NCBI RefSeq assembly: GCF_049994905.1
Contig: NZ_CP188258.1
Location: 3,038,001 to 3,102,000 of the forward strand
DNA length: 64,000 nt
Source of the DNA: Diaminobutyricibacter sp049994905
GTDB lineage: Bacteria; Actinomycetota; Actinomycetes; Actinomycetales; Microbacteriaceae
Direction: 5' to 3'
The notes beneath the pieces were generated by a model. That model had not been told where the DNA came from and did not search any database. It saw only the letters and a program-made list of their open reading frames with translations. Below are positions 33,211 to 42,257 of this stretch, one piece after another (the stretch's first letter is position 1; each line of letters opens with the position of its first letter). The translations under genes were made by a program, and so were the position numbers.

Positions 33211-35187
33211 TTAGACGTCTTCGGAGATCGCCGCCGCAAACTGCGAGTTGTACAGGTTGTAGTACGCGCCGCCCTGCGCCAGGAGCTGGGCGTGCGTTCC
33301 CTGTTCGACGATGCGGCCCGACTCCATGACGAGGATCAGGTCGGCGTCGCGGATCGTCGACAGGCGGTGGGCGATCACGAAGCTCGTGCGGTCGGCTCGC
33401 AGTGCGCTCATCGCCTTCTGCACCAGCAACTCGGTGCGGGTGTCGACCGAGCTGGTCGCCTCGTCGAGGATCAGCACGCTCGGCCGGGCGAGGAACGCCC
33501 GCGCGATCGTCAGCAACTGCTTCTCGCCGGCGCTCACGTTCGAGCCTTCGTCGTCGAGCACGGTGTCGTAGCCGTCCGGCAGCGAGTGCACGAATCGGTC
33601 GACGTAGGTCGCCCGGGCGGCGTCGAGGATCTCCTCCTCCGTCGCATCCGGTCGCCCATACGCGATGTTGTCCCGGATCGTGCCGCCGAACAGCCACGTG
33701 TCCTGCAGCACCATGCCCATCCGGCTTCGCAGGTCGTCACGCGTCATCGACGCGATGTCGACTCCGTCGAGCGTGATGCGGCCGGAGTCGATCTCGTAGA
33801 ACCGCATCATCAGGTTGACCAGCGTGGTCTTGCCCGCGCCGGTCGGTCCGACGATCGCGACCGTCTGGCCGGGCTGGGCGACCAGCGACAGGTCCTCGAT
33901 CAGTGGCGTCTCCTCCACGTAGCGGAACGAGACGTCCTCGAACTCGAGGCGCCCCTTGGTCCCGACGGGGCTCTTCGGCTCGGTCGGGTCCGGGGACTGC
34001 TCGTCGGCGTCGAGCAGTTCGAAGACGCGCTCCGATGATGCCACGCCCGACTGGAGCAGGTTCGCCATCGAGCCGAGCTGGGTGAGCGGCTGGGTGAACT
34101 GTCTCGAGTACTGGATGAACGCAGTCACGTCACCGATCTGCAGTGCACCGGATGCGACCTGCAGTCCGCCGGCCACCGCGATGACCACGTACATCAGGTT
34201 CCCGACGAACATCATGGCCGGCATGATGATGCCCGAGATGAACTGCGCACCGAAGCTCGCCTTGTACATCTCCTCGTTCTTGAGGCGGAACTGCTCCTCG
34301 ACCTCGCGGTGGCGACCGAACACCTTGACCAGTGCGTGGCCGGTGAATGCCTCCTCGATCTGGCCGTTGAGTTCGCCGGTGTGCTTCCACTGCGCGACGA
34401 ACAGCTTCTGCGAACGCCGGGCGATCAGCATCGTCACGATGAGCGTGAGCGGAATGGTGATGAGCGCGATCAGGGCGAGCAGCGGCGACACGATGAACAT
34501 CATCACGACGACGCCGATCACCGTCAGCAGCGACGTGAGCAACTGGCTCAGCGTCTGCTGGAGGGTCTGCGAGACGTTGTCGATGTCGTTGGTGACCCGG
34601 CTCAGCAGCTCACCGCGGTTCATCCCGTCGAAGTACCGGAGCGGAAGCCGGTTGATCTTCTCCTCGACCTCTTCACGCAGGCGGTAGACCGTGCGCTGGG
34701 TGATCCCGTTGAGCACGTAAGCCTGCACATAGCCGAACAGCGACGAGAAGATGTAGAGCGCGAGCACTCCCATCAGCACCATGCTGAGCGCACGGAAGTC
34801 GATCCCTTCGCCCGGGGTGAGGGTCATCCCGCTCAGCAGGTCGGCCTGCTGGCCGTGGCCCGTCGCCCGGAGGCCCGCGATGACCTGGTCCTGGGTCAGG
34901 CCCTTCGGCATCGTCTTGGAGATCGCCCCGGCGACGACGATGTTGATCGCGTTGCCGAGAATCTTCGGCCCGAGTACGGCGAAGGCCACGCTGAACACGC
35001 CGAGGATCGTCACGAAGACGACTCCCCAGCGCTCCGGGGCGAGCCGGCCGGCGAGGCGCTTGGCGCTCGGCCCGAAGTTCATGGCCTTCTCTACTGGGCC
35101 CTGCATTCCGCCGAACGGTCCGCCGCCGCCCGGTCCGCGCCGCGGCACGGGCGGACGAGGAGGCGTCTTCTCTTCTGTCGTGCTCAT
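33211..35187 (-). CDS. Heterodimeric ABC exporter subunit with canonical ATPase site
   Basis: A 658-residue half-transporter: a Gly/Pro-rich 30-residue N-terminus, six membrane helices (about residues 55-390), then an ATPase domain. Walker A is VGPTGAGKTTLVN, Walker B with catalytic Glu is VLILDEATSSVD, and the switch His lies in VIAHRLST. Its signature reads VSAGEKQLLTIA rather than LSGGQ. The partner encoded just upstream has a standard SGGQ signature but degenerate Walker B and switch residues, so the dimer should have one active and one degenerate site. Overlap of four bases with the partner gene supports co-translation. The substrate is unknown; multidrug export is the usual role. Confidence 0.9.
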   Translation of the reverse strand: MSTTEEKTPPRPPVPRRGPGGGGPFGGMQGPVEKAMNFGPSAKRLAGRLAPERWGVVFVTILGVFSVAFAVLGPKILGNAINIVVAGAISKTMPKGLTQDQVIAGLRATGHGQQADLLSGMTLTPGEGIDFRALSMVLMGVLALYIFSSLFGYVQAYVLNGITQRTVYRLREEVEEKINRLPLRYFDGMNRGELLSRVTNDIDNVSQTLQQTLSQLLTSLLTVIGVVVMMFIVSPLLALIALITIPLTLIVTMLIARRSQKLFVAQWKHTGELNGQIEEAFTGHALVKVFGRHREVEEQFRLKNEEMYKASFGAQFISGIIMPAMMFVGNLMYVVIAVAGGLQVASGALQIGDVTAFIQYSRQFTQPLTQLGSMANLLQSGVASSERVFELLDADEQSPDPTEPKSPVGTKGRLEFEDVSFRYVEETPLIEDLSLVAQPGQTVAIVGPTGAGKTTLVNLMMRFYEIDSGRITLDGVDIASMTRDDLRSRMGMVLQDTWLFGGTIRDNIAYGRPDATEEEILDAARATYVDRFVHSLPDGYDTVLDDEGSNVSAGEKQLLTIARAFLARPSVLILDEATSSVDTRTELLVQKAMSALRADRTSFVIAHRLSTIRDADLILVMESGRIVEQGTHAQLLAQGGAYYNLYNSQFAAAISEDV

Positions 35188-36917
35188 GCTGCTTCCTCCG
35201 CTGTGAGCTGGGACGAGACAATCTCCGCATAGGTCTCGGAGGTCTCGAGGAGCTGTTCATGCGTACCCCGGCCGACGATGCGGCCGTCCTCGAGGACGAG
35301 GATCTGGTCGGCGTCGATGATCGTCGAAACGCGCTGCGCGACGATGATGAACGTGGCCCCTGTGACATCACGCTTCAGTGCCGCGCGGAGCCGCGAGTCC
35401 GTGGTGACGTCGAGAGCCGAGAACGAGTCGTCGAATACGTAGATCTCCGGCCGTTTGACGAGCGCCCTGGCTATGGCGAGCCTCTGTCTCTGGCCGCCGG
35501 AGACGTTGGTGCCACCCTGGGCGATGGCCGCATCCAGTCCCTCCGGCATGGCCTCGACGAAGTCGCGCGCCTGCGCGGTCGACAGCGCCGCCCAGAGCTC
35601 GTCGTCTGTCGCATCCGGTTTGCCGTAGCGGAGGTTGCTGGCCACGGTGCCCGAGAAGAGATAGGGCTTCTGCGGCACGAGCCCGATGCGCGACCAGAGC
35701 AGGTCGGGCTCGAGTTCCGCCACATCGACGCCGTCTACGAGAACAAGACCGCTCGTCGCGTCGAACAGCCGTGGAATCAGATTCACCAGCGAGGTCTTGC
35801 CGGCTCCGGTGCTCCCGATGATGGCTGTCGTCCGGCCGGAACGGGCCAGGAAGCTGACGTCGCTGAGGACGGGCTGTTCCGCGCCGGGGTACTCGAAGCT
35901 GGCATCCACCAGTTCGACGGTTCCATGCGTTTCGAGCACGCTGACCGGGCTTGCTGCCGGCTTGACGGTCGATTCGGTGTTGAGCACCGCAGAGATGCGG
36001 TCGGCGCAGACGGCAGCGCGCGGGATGAGCACGGCCATGAACGTCGCCATCATCACCGCCATGAGGATCTGCATGAGGTACTGCAGGAAGGCCGTGAGCG
36101 TTCCGATCTGCATCGAGCCGTCCTGGATGCGGAACGCGCCGAACCAGATCACCGCGACACTCGAGACGTTCATCACCAGCATCACGATCGGGAACATCAG
36201 GGCGAAAAGGCGTCCGGCGCGTAGCGCGGTGTCGGTGACTTCTTCGTTGGCCTGCTTGAACCGGTTGGTCTCCACGTCTTCGCGCACGAACGCGCGAACG
36301 ACACGGATGCCGGTGAGCTGCTCGCGCAGCACCTTGTTCACCTTGTCGATACGGGCCTGCATGAGACGGAACAGCGGGACCATCCGCACGATGATGAGAC
36401 CGATAGCGATCAGCAGGACAGGCACAGCGACCACAATCAGCCAGGACAGCTGCACGTCCTGCTTGAGGGCCAGGATGATGCCGCCGATCGCCAGGATCGG
36501 CGCCGACACCAACAGCGTGCAGGTCATCAGCACCAGCATCTGCACCTGCTGCACATCGTTGGTGTTGCGGGTAATGAGCGACGGCGCCCCGAAGGCCGAG
36601 ACTTCGCGCTCGGAGAACTCGCCGACCTTCACGAAGATCGCGCCGCGCAGGTCACGTCCGACCCGCATCGCGACCTTCGCCCCGAAGTACACGGCGGTGA
36701 TCGAGCACGCCACCTGCAGCACCGTCACGCCGAGCATCCCGGCGCCCACCCAGAGGATGTAGTTCGTGTCGCCCTTGACCACACCGTTGTCGATGATGTC
36801 GGCATTGAGGGTCGGCAGCCACAGCGACAGCAGCGACTGGGCCGTCTGGAAGACGAGGACACCGACGAGGAGTCGCCAGTGCGGGCGCAGGAAGCGTCCG
36901 AGGAGTTTCAGCAGCAT
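35184..36917 (-). CDS. Heterodimeric ABC exporter subunit with degenerate ATPase site
   Basis: A 577-residue half-transporter with six membrane helices (about residues 15-310) and a C-terminal ATPase domain. Walker A (IGSTGAGKTSLVN) and signature NVSGGQRQRLAIARA are standard. Walker B reads YVFDDSFSALD, with Asp in place of the catalytic Glu, and the switch region reads IVAQRVST, with Gln in place of His. These changes are the hallmark of the non-hydrolysing half of heterodimeric exporters such as TM287/288. It lies eight bases after the TetR gene and overlaps the second subunit, forming a tetR-exporter operon. Confidence 0.9.
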   Translation of the reverse strand: MLLKLLGRFLRPHWRLLVGVLVFQTAQSLLSLWLPTLNADIIDNGVVKGDTNYILWVGAGMLGVTVLQVACSITAVYFGAKVAMRVGRDLRGAIFVKVGEFSEREVSAFGAPSLITRNTNDVQQVQMLVLMTCTLLVSAPILAIGGIILALKQDVQLSWLIVVAVPVLLIAIGLIIVRMVPLFRLMQARIDKVNKVLREQLTGIRVVRAFVREDVETNRFKQANEEVTDTALRAGRLFALMFPIVMLVMNVSSVAVIWFGAFRIQDGSMQIGTLTAFLQYLMQILMAVMMATFMAVLIPRAAVCADRISAVLNTESTVKPAASPVSVLETHGTVELVDASFEYPGAEQPVLSDVSFLARSGRTTAIIGSTGAGKTSLVNLIPRLFDATSGLVLVDGVDVAELEPDLLWSRIGLVPQKPYLFSGTVASNLRYGKPDATDDELWAALSTAQARDFVEAMPEGLDAAIAQGGTNVSGGQRQRLAIARALVKRPEIYVFDDSFSALDVTTDSRLRAALKRDVTGATFIIVAQRVSTIIDADQILVLEDGRIVGRGTHEQLLETSETYAEIVSSQLTAEEAA

Positions 36918-36925
36918 TTTCGGTC

Positions 36926-37537
36926 CTAGTTCGTTGCGGATGCGATGGCGGATGAGGTGGTGGACAGGTCGCCGGCCGGGCAGCCGGCGACTCCGTAGAG
37001 GACGATGCTGGTGAGGTCGTCGACGCTGAATTCCATGCCCTCGTTGAGGGCGGGAACGGCGGATGCGACACTCACCATACGCACGATGTGGGCGACGCGT
37101 TCGGGCGGCCAGTTCAGTGCGGCCGCCTCGGGCGCGAGTACTTCGGCGATGATGGCGGGGAACTCGTGACGGGCGTTGTGCACGGGCGGACGCTCGCCTC
37201 CGATGGCGGCCATCATGCGGAACATGCTCGAGAAGCGTTCACGCATGAGGTAGATCATGGCGCGCACCTTGTTCTCCAGCGGAAGCGACGGGTCGATCGA
37301 CCGCAGGGCCTGCCGCAGGTGCTCCGGGTCGAGGTACCTCTCGAGGGCGGCGGTGACGAGCGTGTCCTTGTCGCCGAACGCACGAAATACCGTGCCTTCG
37401 GCGATTCCCGCGGCTTCGGCGATCTGCTTCGACGTCACGGCGCGGCCGTGCTCGATGAGCAGCGGGATGACCGCGTCGATGATCATCGCCTGCCGCTCCT
37501 CGACCGACAACGGCTGCGCTCGCCGGTTGTGCACCAT
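36926..37537 (-). CDS. TetR-family regulator of the ABC exporter
   Basis: A 203-residue repressor-type protein. The N-terminal helix-turn-helix covers about residues 15-60 (VTSKQIAEAAGIAEGTVFRAFGDKDTL). The C-terminal ligand-binding half is poorly conserved, as usual. The ATG at 37537 was chosen over the longer frame, because a TAGGGT hexamer sits about eight bases before it (leaderless) and the longer frame would run through the palindromic operator. It is the first gene of an operon with the two exporter subunits, so it likely represses itself and the exporter until a toxic ligand binds. Confidence 0.9.
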   Translation of the reverse strand: MVHNRRAQPLSVEERQAMIIDAVIPLLIEHGRAVTSKQIAEAAGIAEGTVFRAFGDKDTLVTAALERYLDPEHLRQALRSIDPSLPLENKVRAMIYLMRERFSSMFRMMAAIGGERPPVHNARHEFPAIIAEVLAPEAAALNWPPERVAHIVRMVSVASAVPALNEGMEFSVDDLTSIVLYGVAGCPAGDLSTTSSAIASATN

Positions 37538-37552
37538 AACGTCGACCCTAGC

Positions 37553-37570
37553 TGAGTGAGTGCTCACTCA
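37553..37570. promoter_or_regulatory. TetR operator palindrome
   Basis: TGAGTGAG and CTCACTCA flank two central bases: a perfect eight-base inverted repeat. On the minus strand it overlaps a possible TTGAGT -35 and lies directly upstream of TAGGGT (-10) and the tetR ATG. Binding here would block transcription of tetR and the exporter genes. Confidence 0.8.
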
Positions 37571-37620
37571 ACAACGAGCGCCGCGTTCGCCGCCAGCGAA
37601 AACCCCGGCGTTTCCCGGCC

Positions 37621-38583
37621 CTAGGCGAACAACTCCGAAATGGCCGCGACCTCGTCTGCGCTCGGCGACCATGAGGAGGCCGCCTCGGCGTTCTGGATGA
37701 TCTGCTCGGGCTTCGTCGCCCCCGCGATCACACTCGTCAGCCCGGGCTGGGCGAGCAGCCACGCGAACGTCGCCTCGAGCATGGTGACCCCGCGCTCGTC
37801 GCAGAAGGCCTGGTACTCCTCGATGACATCCCACGGCGCATTGTCGGCGAGATGCCTGCGGATCATCATGATGCGGCTGTCCGCGGGGCCCCCCTGCCGG
37901 GAGAACTTACCGGTGAACAGACCGTTGTAGAGCGGGAAGAACGGCAGGAAGCCGAGACCGTACCGGTTGACGGCGGGCAGAACCTCCTTCTCGGCCCCAC
38001 GCACCAGCAGGCTGTACTCGTTCTGCGCCGAGATGAATTTCGGATGCCCGGCCAGCTGCGCGGTGAACTCGGCCTCGGCGATCTGCCAACCGGAGAGATT
38101 CGAGTGACCGATGTAACGGATCTTGCCCTCGGTGATGAGGTCGTCGAGGGTCGCGAGCGTCTCTTCGATCGGCGTGACGGCATCCGGGGTGTGCAGCTGG
38201 TAGAGGTCGATCCAGTCGGTCTGCAGGCGGCGGAGCGACGCTTCCACGGCCAGACGGATGTACCGCCTCGACCCGCGGACGCCCCAGTCGGGCCCGTTGG
38301 CGCCGGCCATGTCCATCCCGAACTTCGTCGCGAGCACGATGCCGTCTCGCCGGCCGGCGAGAGAACGGCCCATCAGCGTCTCCGAGAGACCGCGCTCGGC
38401 CCCATAGATGTCGGCGGTGTCGAACAGGGTCACGCCGGCGTCGATCGCTGCCCCGATCACGGCGTCGGTTCCTGCCTGGCTCTCCGAGGCGGTTCCCTGC
38501 CTGCCGAAATTGTTGCAGCCGAGACCGATCGTGGAGACGACGAGGCCGGATTTTCCGAGGGGGCGATATTCGATCTGAGCCAT
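37621..38583 (-). CDS. Aldo/keto reductase
   Basis: A 320-residue NADPH-dependent oxidoreductase of the AKR superfamily with a TIM-barrel fold. The catalytic tetrad is visible: Asp and Tyr in FDTADIYGAERG, Lys in VLATKFGMD, and His in DLYQLHTPD. The length and the SAQNEYSLLVR segment fit the YhdN/AKR11-like group of general aldehyde reductases. It is monocistronic, with no obvious partner, lying between the tetR-exporter operon and the peptide transporter on the same strand. The physiological substrate is not predictable from sequence. Confidence 0.9.
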   Translation of the reverse strand: MAQIEYRPLGKSGLVVSTIGLGCNNFGRQGTASESQAGTDAVIGAAIDAGVTLFDTADIYGAERGLSETLMGRSLAGRRDGIVLATKFGMDMAGANGPDWGVRGSRRYIRLAVEASLRRLQTDWIDLYQLHTPDAVTPIEETLATLDDLITEGKIRYIGHSNLSGWQIAEAEFTAQLAGHPKFISAQNEYSLLVRGAEKEVLPAVNRYGLGFLPFFPLYNGLFTGKFSRQGGPADSRIMMIRRHLADNAPWDVIEEYQAFCDERGVTMLEATFAWLLAQPGLTSVIAGATKPEQIIQNAEAASSWSPSADEVAAISELFA

Positions 38584-38645
38584 GCTCCAAGGCTAGCCGC
38601 CCGGCACGATAGTCAGCGCTGTGGGCATCGAGCCCAGCCGGCCGG

Positions 38646-39425
38646 TCAGCCGACCGGCAGGTTCCCCAGGCCGTCGGGGACGGGAATCGAGGCGAGCAGC
38701 CGGGCCGTGTAGTCGTCCTTCGGTGCGTTCCAGACCTGGTCGATCGGCCCGGTCTCGACCACGCGGCCCGCCTGCATGACGGCGACCCGGTCGGCGATCA
38801 CCCGCACGACCGAGAGGTCGTGGCTGATGAACAGGAGCGATGCTCCGTTCTTCAGCGCGACGTCGCGCATGAGCTGGGCGACCTTCGCCTGCAGGGAGGC
38901 GTCGAGCGATGCGATCGGCTCGTCGCCGATGAGCACGTCGGGGCGTGCGGCGATCGCCCGCGCGATGGCGATGCGCTGACGCTGGCCACCCGAGAATTCA
39001 TGGGGATAGCGGTCGGCCGCATCCGCGTCGAGTCCGACGTCGGCGAGCAGTACCGGGACGGTCGAGCGGTCGGGTCCGGCGACGGCGAACGCATCCGCGA
39101 TCTGGGCGCCGACCCTGCGGCGCGGGTTCAGCGAGGCGTACGGGTTCTGGAACACCATCTGGATGCGGCGCAGCCGAACCGGGCGTGCACGCAGTCGCAG
39201 CCGCGGCACCGGTTCGCCGTCGAACGTGATCGTTCCGCCCGACAGAGGCTCCAGCCCGCAGATCGCACGCGCAAGCGTTGACTTGCCACAGCCGGACTCC
39301 CCCACCAGGCCGACGACTTCGCCGGTTCCGAGCGACAGCGAGACGTTGTCGACGGCGGTGAGCTTGCTGCGTCCGGGCCGCCGGTACTGCACGCTGACGC
39401 CGTCGACCACCAGTTCGCCCGTCAT
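38646..39425 (-). CDS. Peptide ABC transporter ATPase (DppF/OppF type)
   Basis: A 259-residue ATPase, one of the two that power a dipeptide/oligopeptide importer. Walker A is VGESGCGKSTLARA, Q-loop MVFQNPYASLNP, signature FSGGQRQRIAIARA, Walker B VLIGDEPIASLD and switch His in FISHDLSVV. It is shorter than typical OppF (about 320 residues), lacking most of the C-terminal extension. The ATG at 39425 overlaps the stop of the other ATPase gene; the longer open frame is a shadow. It is the last gene of the operon. Confidence 0.88.
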   Translation of the reverse strand: MTGELVVDGVSVQYRRPGRSKLTAVDNVSLSLGTGEVVGLVGESGCGKSTLARAICGLEPLSGGTITFDGEPVPRLRLRARPVRLRRIQMVFQNPYASLNPRRRVGAQIADAFAVAGPDRSTVPVLLADVGLDADAADRYPHEFSGGQRQRIAIARAIAARPDVLIGDEPIASLDASLQAKVAQLMRDVALKNGASLLFISHDLSVVRVIADRVAVMQAGRVVETGPIDQVWNAPKDDYTARLLASIPVPDGLGNLPVG

Positions 39426-40285
39426 CCGTTCCCCTCCCCGTCTTCGATGCCGGTCTCCACGGCCACCTCGTGCACGACCTGCGGAGGAGGCGGCACAGCG
39501 GGCAGCGAGTCGATGAGCGAGCGCGTGTACTCGGTGCGCGGCTCCCGGATGACCTGGTATCGCGAACCGTGTTCGACGATCGACCCGTTGTGCATGACGG
39601 CGACCGTGTCGGCGACCGCCGACATGACACCGAGGTCGTGGGTGACCAGCAGGATGGCCAGGTCCATCGTGTCGCACAGTTCGCGCAGCAGCCTCAGGAT
39701 GCCCGCCTGCACCGTCACGTCGAGAGCCGTCGTCGGCTCGTCTGCGATCAGCACGGACGGTTCGCACGCGATCGCGATGGCGATGGCGATGCGCTGCAGC
39801 TGGCCGCCGGAGAACTGGTGCGGATACTTCGACAGCGCCGCGTCGGGCTCCGGCACGCGCACCCGCTCGAGAAGCTCGACGGCGAGCTCGCGCGCCTGCC
39901 GGCGACCAAGGCCCAGATGGTGGCGCACATGATCGGTGAGCTGGCCGCCGATCGAGATCATCGGGTGCAGGCTCGCGGTCGGGTCCTGGAAGATCATGGC
40001 CAGTTCGCGACCGCGGAGGCGGTTGAGCCTGGCCGGCGAAATGGCGAGGAGGTTGTCGACCGAGGTGCGCGCACCATCCAGCCTGATCTGCCCGGTGACC
40101 CGCGAGCCCGCCGGTTGCAGCCCGCAGACGGTCAGGCCGGTCACCGTCTTGCCCGACCCGGACTCGCCCGCGAGACCGGAGATCTGGCCCGCCGGCACCT
40201 CGAGGTCGATGCCGCGCAGGATCTGCTTCGGGGACTTCGGATCGCCCAGCTCCAGCTTGAGGTCCGTGATGGTGAGCCCGGTCAT
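39422..40285 (-). CDS. Peptide ABC transporter ATPase (DppD/OppD type)
   Basis: A 287-residue ATPase pairing with the DppF-like subunit. Walker A is AGESGSGKTVTGL, Q-loop MIFQDPTASLHP, signature FSGGQLQRIAIAIA, Walker B VLIADEPTTALD, and switch His in LVTHDLGVM. The C-terminal tail ends with a Pro-rich region (AVPPPPQVV) and lacks the cysteine-rich cluster often found in DppD. It overlaps both neighbouring genes by four bases, giving a translationally coupled chain. Start ATG at 40285. Confidence 0.88.
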   Translation of the reverse strand: MTGLTITDLKLELGDPKSPKQILRGIDLEVPAGQISGLAGESGSGKTVTGLTVCGLQPAGSRVTGQIRLDGARTSVDNLLAISPARLNRLRGRELAMIFQDPTASLHPMISIGGQLTDHVRHHLGLGRRQARELAVELLERVRVPEPDAALSKYPHQFSGGQLQRIAIAIAIACEPSVLIADEPTTALDVTVQAGILRLLRELCDTMDLAILLVTHDLGVMSAVADTVAVMHNGSIVEHGSRYQVIREPRTEYTRSLIDSLPAVPPPPQVVHEVAVETGIEDGEGNG

Positions 40286-41160
40286 ACGGACACCCCCTGC
40301 ACTTTGCCGGCTGCCCGCGGATCGAGCGCGTCGCGCATGGCGTCGCCGAGGAAGTTGAAGGCCATCACGACGGTGAAGATGGCGAGACCGGGGAAGGCGG
40401 ACAGCCACCAGGCGCTGAAGTTCTGTACACCGTCGGCGACCATGGATCCCCATTCCGGCGTCGGCGGGGTCGCTCCGAGGCCGAGGAAGGACAGGCCCGA
40501 CAGCAGCAGGATCGCGTTGCCGAAGTCCAGGGTGGCGAGCACCAGCACCGGCGCTGCCACGTTCGGCAGGACATCCCGGCCGAGCGAGCGATAAGCGCTC
40601 GCGCCCAGCAGCCTGCCCGCGATGACATACTCCCTGGCGCGCTCCCCGAGCACCATCGACCTCATGACGCGGGCGTAGCTCGGCCACGATACGACGAGCA
40701 GTGCGATGACGGCGTTGGTGAGGCTCGGGCCGAGGGACGCCGCGACGATCATGGCGAGGATGATCGTCGGGAACGCGAAGACCAGGTCGGAAATTCGCAT
40801 GATCACTTCGTCGACGCCGCGGCCGAAATAGCCGGCGACCGCGCCGAGGATCGAGCCGATGATCATCGAACAGACCACGAGGATGAGGGCGAGGGGCAGG
40901 GAGACGCGCGCGCCGTACAGGGTGCGCGACAGCACGTCGCGTCCGACGGCGTCCGTACCGAACCAGTGCTCGGCGCTCGGCGGGGCGAGCCGCGCGAAGC
41001 TCTGCGCCAGCGGATCGTATGGCGCGATCAGCGGGGCGAAGATGGCGATGATCAGCCAGATGGCGATCACGACCACGCCGATGACGGCCATCGGCCGTCG
41101 CCAGACGGCGGGCAGGATGGGGCGCTTGCGCTTGACGGCGATGTCCAGGGTTGCGGTCAC
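40282..41160 (-). CDS. Peptide ABC transporter permease (DppC type)
   Basis: A 292-residue inner-membrane permease. The first helix (about residues 24-46, VIGVVVIAIWLIIAIFAPLI) is followed by the DppC/OppC hallmark HWFGTDAVGRDVLSRTLYG, then five further helices. The EAA-type loop includes GASAYRSLGRDVLPN. GTG at 41160 shares GTGA with the dppB stop. The frame upstream of that GTG is a shadow of dppB. Together with the DppB-like subunit it forms the translocation path for peptides. Confidence 0.9.
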   Translation of the reverse strand: MTATLDIAVKRKRPILPAVWRRPMAVIGVVVIAIWLIIAIFAPLIAPYDPLAQSFARLAPPSAEHWFGTDAVGRDVLSRTLYGARVSLPLALILVVCSMIIGSILGAVAGYFGRGVDEVIMRISDLVFAFPTIILAMIVAASLGPSLTNAVIALLVVSWPSYARVMRSMVLGERAREYVIAGRLLGASAYRSLGRDVLPNVAAPVLVLATLDFGNAILLLSGLSFLGLGATPPTPEWGSMVADGVQNFSAWWLSAFPGLAIFTVVMAFNFLGDAMRDALDPRAAGKVQGVSV

Positions 41161-42257
41161 TGGACCCTCACTCTCGGGTCGACCACACCGTAGATCACGT
41201 CGATCACGAAGTTGGTGATGATGTAGACCATGCCTACGATCAGGCCGACGCCCATGACCGCCGGCAGGTCGAGTGTTGTGGCGGCCTTGTAGGCGTACTG
41301 CCCGATCCCGCCCCAGGAGAAGACCTGCTCGGTGAGCACGGTACCTGACAGGAGGGAGCCGAAAGCGAGACCGACGATCGTCAGGATCGGCAGCAGCGCT
41401 CCGCGCAGCGTGTAGCCGAAGACCACCCGGCGGGATGTCAGACCCTTGGCGCGCGCGGCGGTCACGTAGTCCTGCCCCAGCACGTCGAGCACCGCCGACC
41501 GGGCGAACCGGATCAGCAGGCCGACGGTGTACAGCGTGAGCACGAGTCCGGGGAGAGCGAGATGCGAGAGCGCGTCCCAGAACGTGTCCCACTGCCCGGC
41601 AAGCAGCGCGTCGACGGTATACATGCCGGTCACGGTCGGCGGGGCCTGCGCGGCCGGATCGAGCCGGCCGCTGCCGGGCGCCCAGTGCAGCTGGTAGAAG
41701 AAGATGTAGAACACCGCGAGCGCCAGCCAGAACGTCGGAATCGAAATACCGCCGAGACTGAAGATGCGGATGACTTGATCGGTGAAGCGATTATGTCGGA
41801 GCGCTGCATAGAGGCCGAGTCCGATCCCGATGAAGATCGAGAAGACGATCACGAAGATCGCGAGCTCGGCCGTCGCGGGGAATGCGACCGACAGGTCCTG
41901 CGACACCGGGTTGTGCGTCTGCGTCGAGGTGCCGAGGTTGCCCTGGAGCAGGTGGCCGAGGTAAACGAAGTACTGCACGACGACCGGCTTGTCGAGGCCC
42001 TGCGCCTTGCGGAACTCTGCGACGACGGCGGGGTCGCTCGCCGCCCGCTCCCCCAGCGCGGCCTGCGCAGGGTCGGCAGGCACGAGGTTGGTGAGCGTGA
42101 AGGTGACGAGTGTGACGCCGAAGATCAGCAGCACACTGACGCCCAGGCGGAGCGCGATGTAGCGGACGAGAGGGGGGAGGCGCCTGCGCTCGTCGGAGAC
42201 GAGTCTGGCGGGCGCGGGCGCCTCCAGGGTCGAGCTACTTGATTTCTGCGAGGTCAA
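41157..42257 (-). CDS. Peptide ABC transporter permease (DppB type)
   Basis: A 366-residue permease with a polar 35-residue N-terminus, a first helix RLGVSVLLIFGVTLVTFTL, the LVPADPAQAALGE loop characteristic of DppB/OppB, and five more helices; the EAA-like loop is AKGLTSRRVVFGYTLRGALLP. The best available start is a TTG at 42257, which overlaps the end of the binding-protein gene by 23 bases. No ATG or GTG lies between there and the first helix. The start is therefore uncertain within about 15 codons. Confidence 0.85.
   Translation of the reverse strand: MTSQKSSSSTLEAPAPARLVSDERRRLPPLVRYIALRLGVSVLLIFGVTLVTFTLTNLVPADPAQAALGERAASDPAVVAEFRKAQGLDKPVVVQYFVYLGHLLQGNLGTSTQTHNPVSQDLSVAFPATAELAIFVIVFSIFIGIGLGLYAALRHNRFTDQVIRIFSLGGISIPTFWLALAVFYIFFYQLHWAPGSGRLDPAAQAPPTVTGMYTVDALLAGQWDTFWDALSHLALPGLVLTLYTVGLLIRFARSAVLDVLGQDYVTAARAKGLTSRRVVFGYTLRGALLPILTIVGLAFGSLLSGTVLTEQVFSWGGIGQYAYKAATTLDLPAVMGVGLIVGMVYIITNFVIDVIYGVVDPRVRVQ

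Noticed and set aside
37538..37567. Upstream start giving ten more residues to the TetR protein
   Set aside because: It would put coding sequence through the palindromic operator and the likely -10 element.
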